DNA of 64,000 bases from Georgenia subflava (GTDB taxonomy: Bacteria; Actinomycetota; Actinomycetes; Actinomycetales; Actinomycetaceae), in assembly GCF_009193155.1 (NCBI RefSeq), contig NZ_VUKD01000001.1, positions 992,001 through 1,056,000 on the forward strand, written 5' to 3'. Position numbers and translations under genes: made by a program. Positions within the stretch are counted from its first letter, which is position 1; each line of letters starts with the position of its first letter. This document shows, piece by piece, positions 63,667-64,000 of the stretch. The notes beneath the pieces are model-generated. The model was not told where the DNA came from. It saw only the letters and a program-made list of their open reading frames with translations, and did no database searches.

Positions 63667-63762
63667 CGCGACCCGCGGAGGAGCCGCATCACCGACATCC
63701 TGGAACGACTCGCCGCAGTGCTTGAGTCCCGGCCACCGGCAGACGCCGGGGATCCGGTATGA
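63663..63762 (+). pseudogene. Decayed HEPN (DUF86) toxin remnant
   Basis: GTG 63663 overlaps the MNT stop and gives TRPAEEP; a frame change then reads RITDILERLAAVLESRPPADAGDPV, which resembles the start of HEPN/DUF86 proteins (RPAEERxxDILEA). A stop follows at 63762, some 75 residues short of the family's length. So a truncated, frameshifted toxin gene is likely. Confidence 0.5.
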
Positions 63763-63783
63763 GTAGCCGAGCGGCCCATGCCG

Positions 63784-63859
63784 TGGTGGAGCCAGCGGGA
63801 CTCGAACCCGCAACCCCCTGCTTGCAAAGCAGGTGCGCTACCAATTGCGCCATGGCCCC
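63784..63859 (-). tRNA. tRNA-Ala(TGC)
   Basis: A 76-base tRNA with acceptor GGGGCCA/TGGCTCC, anticodon loop TTTGCAA (anticodon TGC), T-loop GGTTCGAGTCC and encoded CCA. In related genomes tRNA-Ile and tRNA-Ala lie next to gyrA, so gyrA is expected just beyond the right edge. Confidence 0.97.
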
Positions 63860-63891
63860 CTGCCCCGAGGGGCTGGGTGCATCGTATTCGA

Positions 63892-64000
63892 TCAGCGAGG
63901 GGGCTCCTCGCCGAAGCTGTCGGTAACCTCGGCCCACAGGTCCCGCTCCTCACGGTCCTGGCGCACCTTGATCCAAGCGGCGTACCCACCGATCGCGGCG
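63892..64000 (-). CDS. DLW-39-family small protein (partial)
   Basis: Reading in from the right edge on the minus strand, a frame ends at TGA 63892-63894 with GYAAWIKVRQDREERDLWAEVTDSFG. The DREERDLWAEVTD part is the signature of the DLW-39 family, a roughly 39-residue actinobacterial protein near gyrA. The N-terminus lies outside the window. Confidence 0.8.
   Translation of the reverse strand, partial: AAIGGYAAWIKVRQDREERDLWAEVTDSFGEEPPR

Overview
The window is very GC-rich, densely coded DNA from an actinomycete. Evidence includes a WhiB regulator, GTG/TTG starts, a class Ib ribonucleotide reductase cluster, F420-type luciferase-like oxidoreductases, and the actinobacterial block fhaA-fhaB-pstP-rodA-pbpA-pknA-pknB followed by a glutamine amidotransferase, a DUF881 protein, crgA, a rhomboid protease, a cyclophilin, tRNA-Ala and a DLW-39-type small protein. 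The same order lies beside gyrA and oriC in many actinobacteria, so the right edge is probably within some tens of kb of the origin. A Micrococcales relative (Georgenia/Cellulomonas-like) fits, but no taxonomic marker in the window settles this.

Left part (0-27 kb) is mostly accessory or housekeeping singles: a uridine-kinase-like ATPase, a YeiH-type membrane protein, a secreted LAS-fold protein, a phosphoribosyltransferase and a low-molecular-weight tyrosine phosphatase. A two-component pair sits beside an ABC-2 exporter. Then come a NagZ-like lipoprotein, a DUF222/HNH protein, a winged-helix protein coupled to a phosphotransferase, two luciferase-like oxidoreductases, a cation transporter coupled to a solute-binding lipoprotein, a macrolide-phosphotransferase-like gene, and an SDR/acyl-CoA dehydrogenase pair. 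One low-GC insert (26.15-26.67 kb) encodes a tail-anchored protein of unknown family.

Centre (27-47 kb): nrdH-nrdI-nrdE, a 71-residue duplicated-motif protein and nrdF run on the minus strand behind a regulatory region with tandem NrdR-like boxes and DnaA-box-like sequences. Next are a patatin with internal membrane helices, a hydroxyisobutyryl-CoA hydrolase-like enzyme, luxS-mtnN (S-adenosylhomocysteine recycling, AI-2), a Mut7-C protein that seems to use an ATC start, a SulP transporter, a TDT transporter, a flotillin-like protein, RtcB, WhiB and an unusual membrane-anchored exonuclease with a C-terminal zinc knuckle. tRNA-Leu(CAG) follows.

Right part (47.9-64 kb): the FHA/phosphatase/RodA/PBP/kinase operon couples Ser/Thr phosphorylation to peptidoglycan synthesis and division. 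It ends at a strong terminator after pknB. crgA, a 52-residue membrane protein, rhomboid, cyclophilin, an epoxide hydrolase, an MNT antitoxin with a decayed HEPN partner and tRNA-Ala(TGC) complete the window.

The intergenic regions are unusual: several hold short tandem duplications, one holds a 50-bp near-perfect palindrome, and one holds a self-contained transcript with a 12-codon ORF behind an exceptionally long Shine-Dalgarno sequence.
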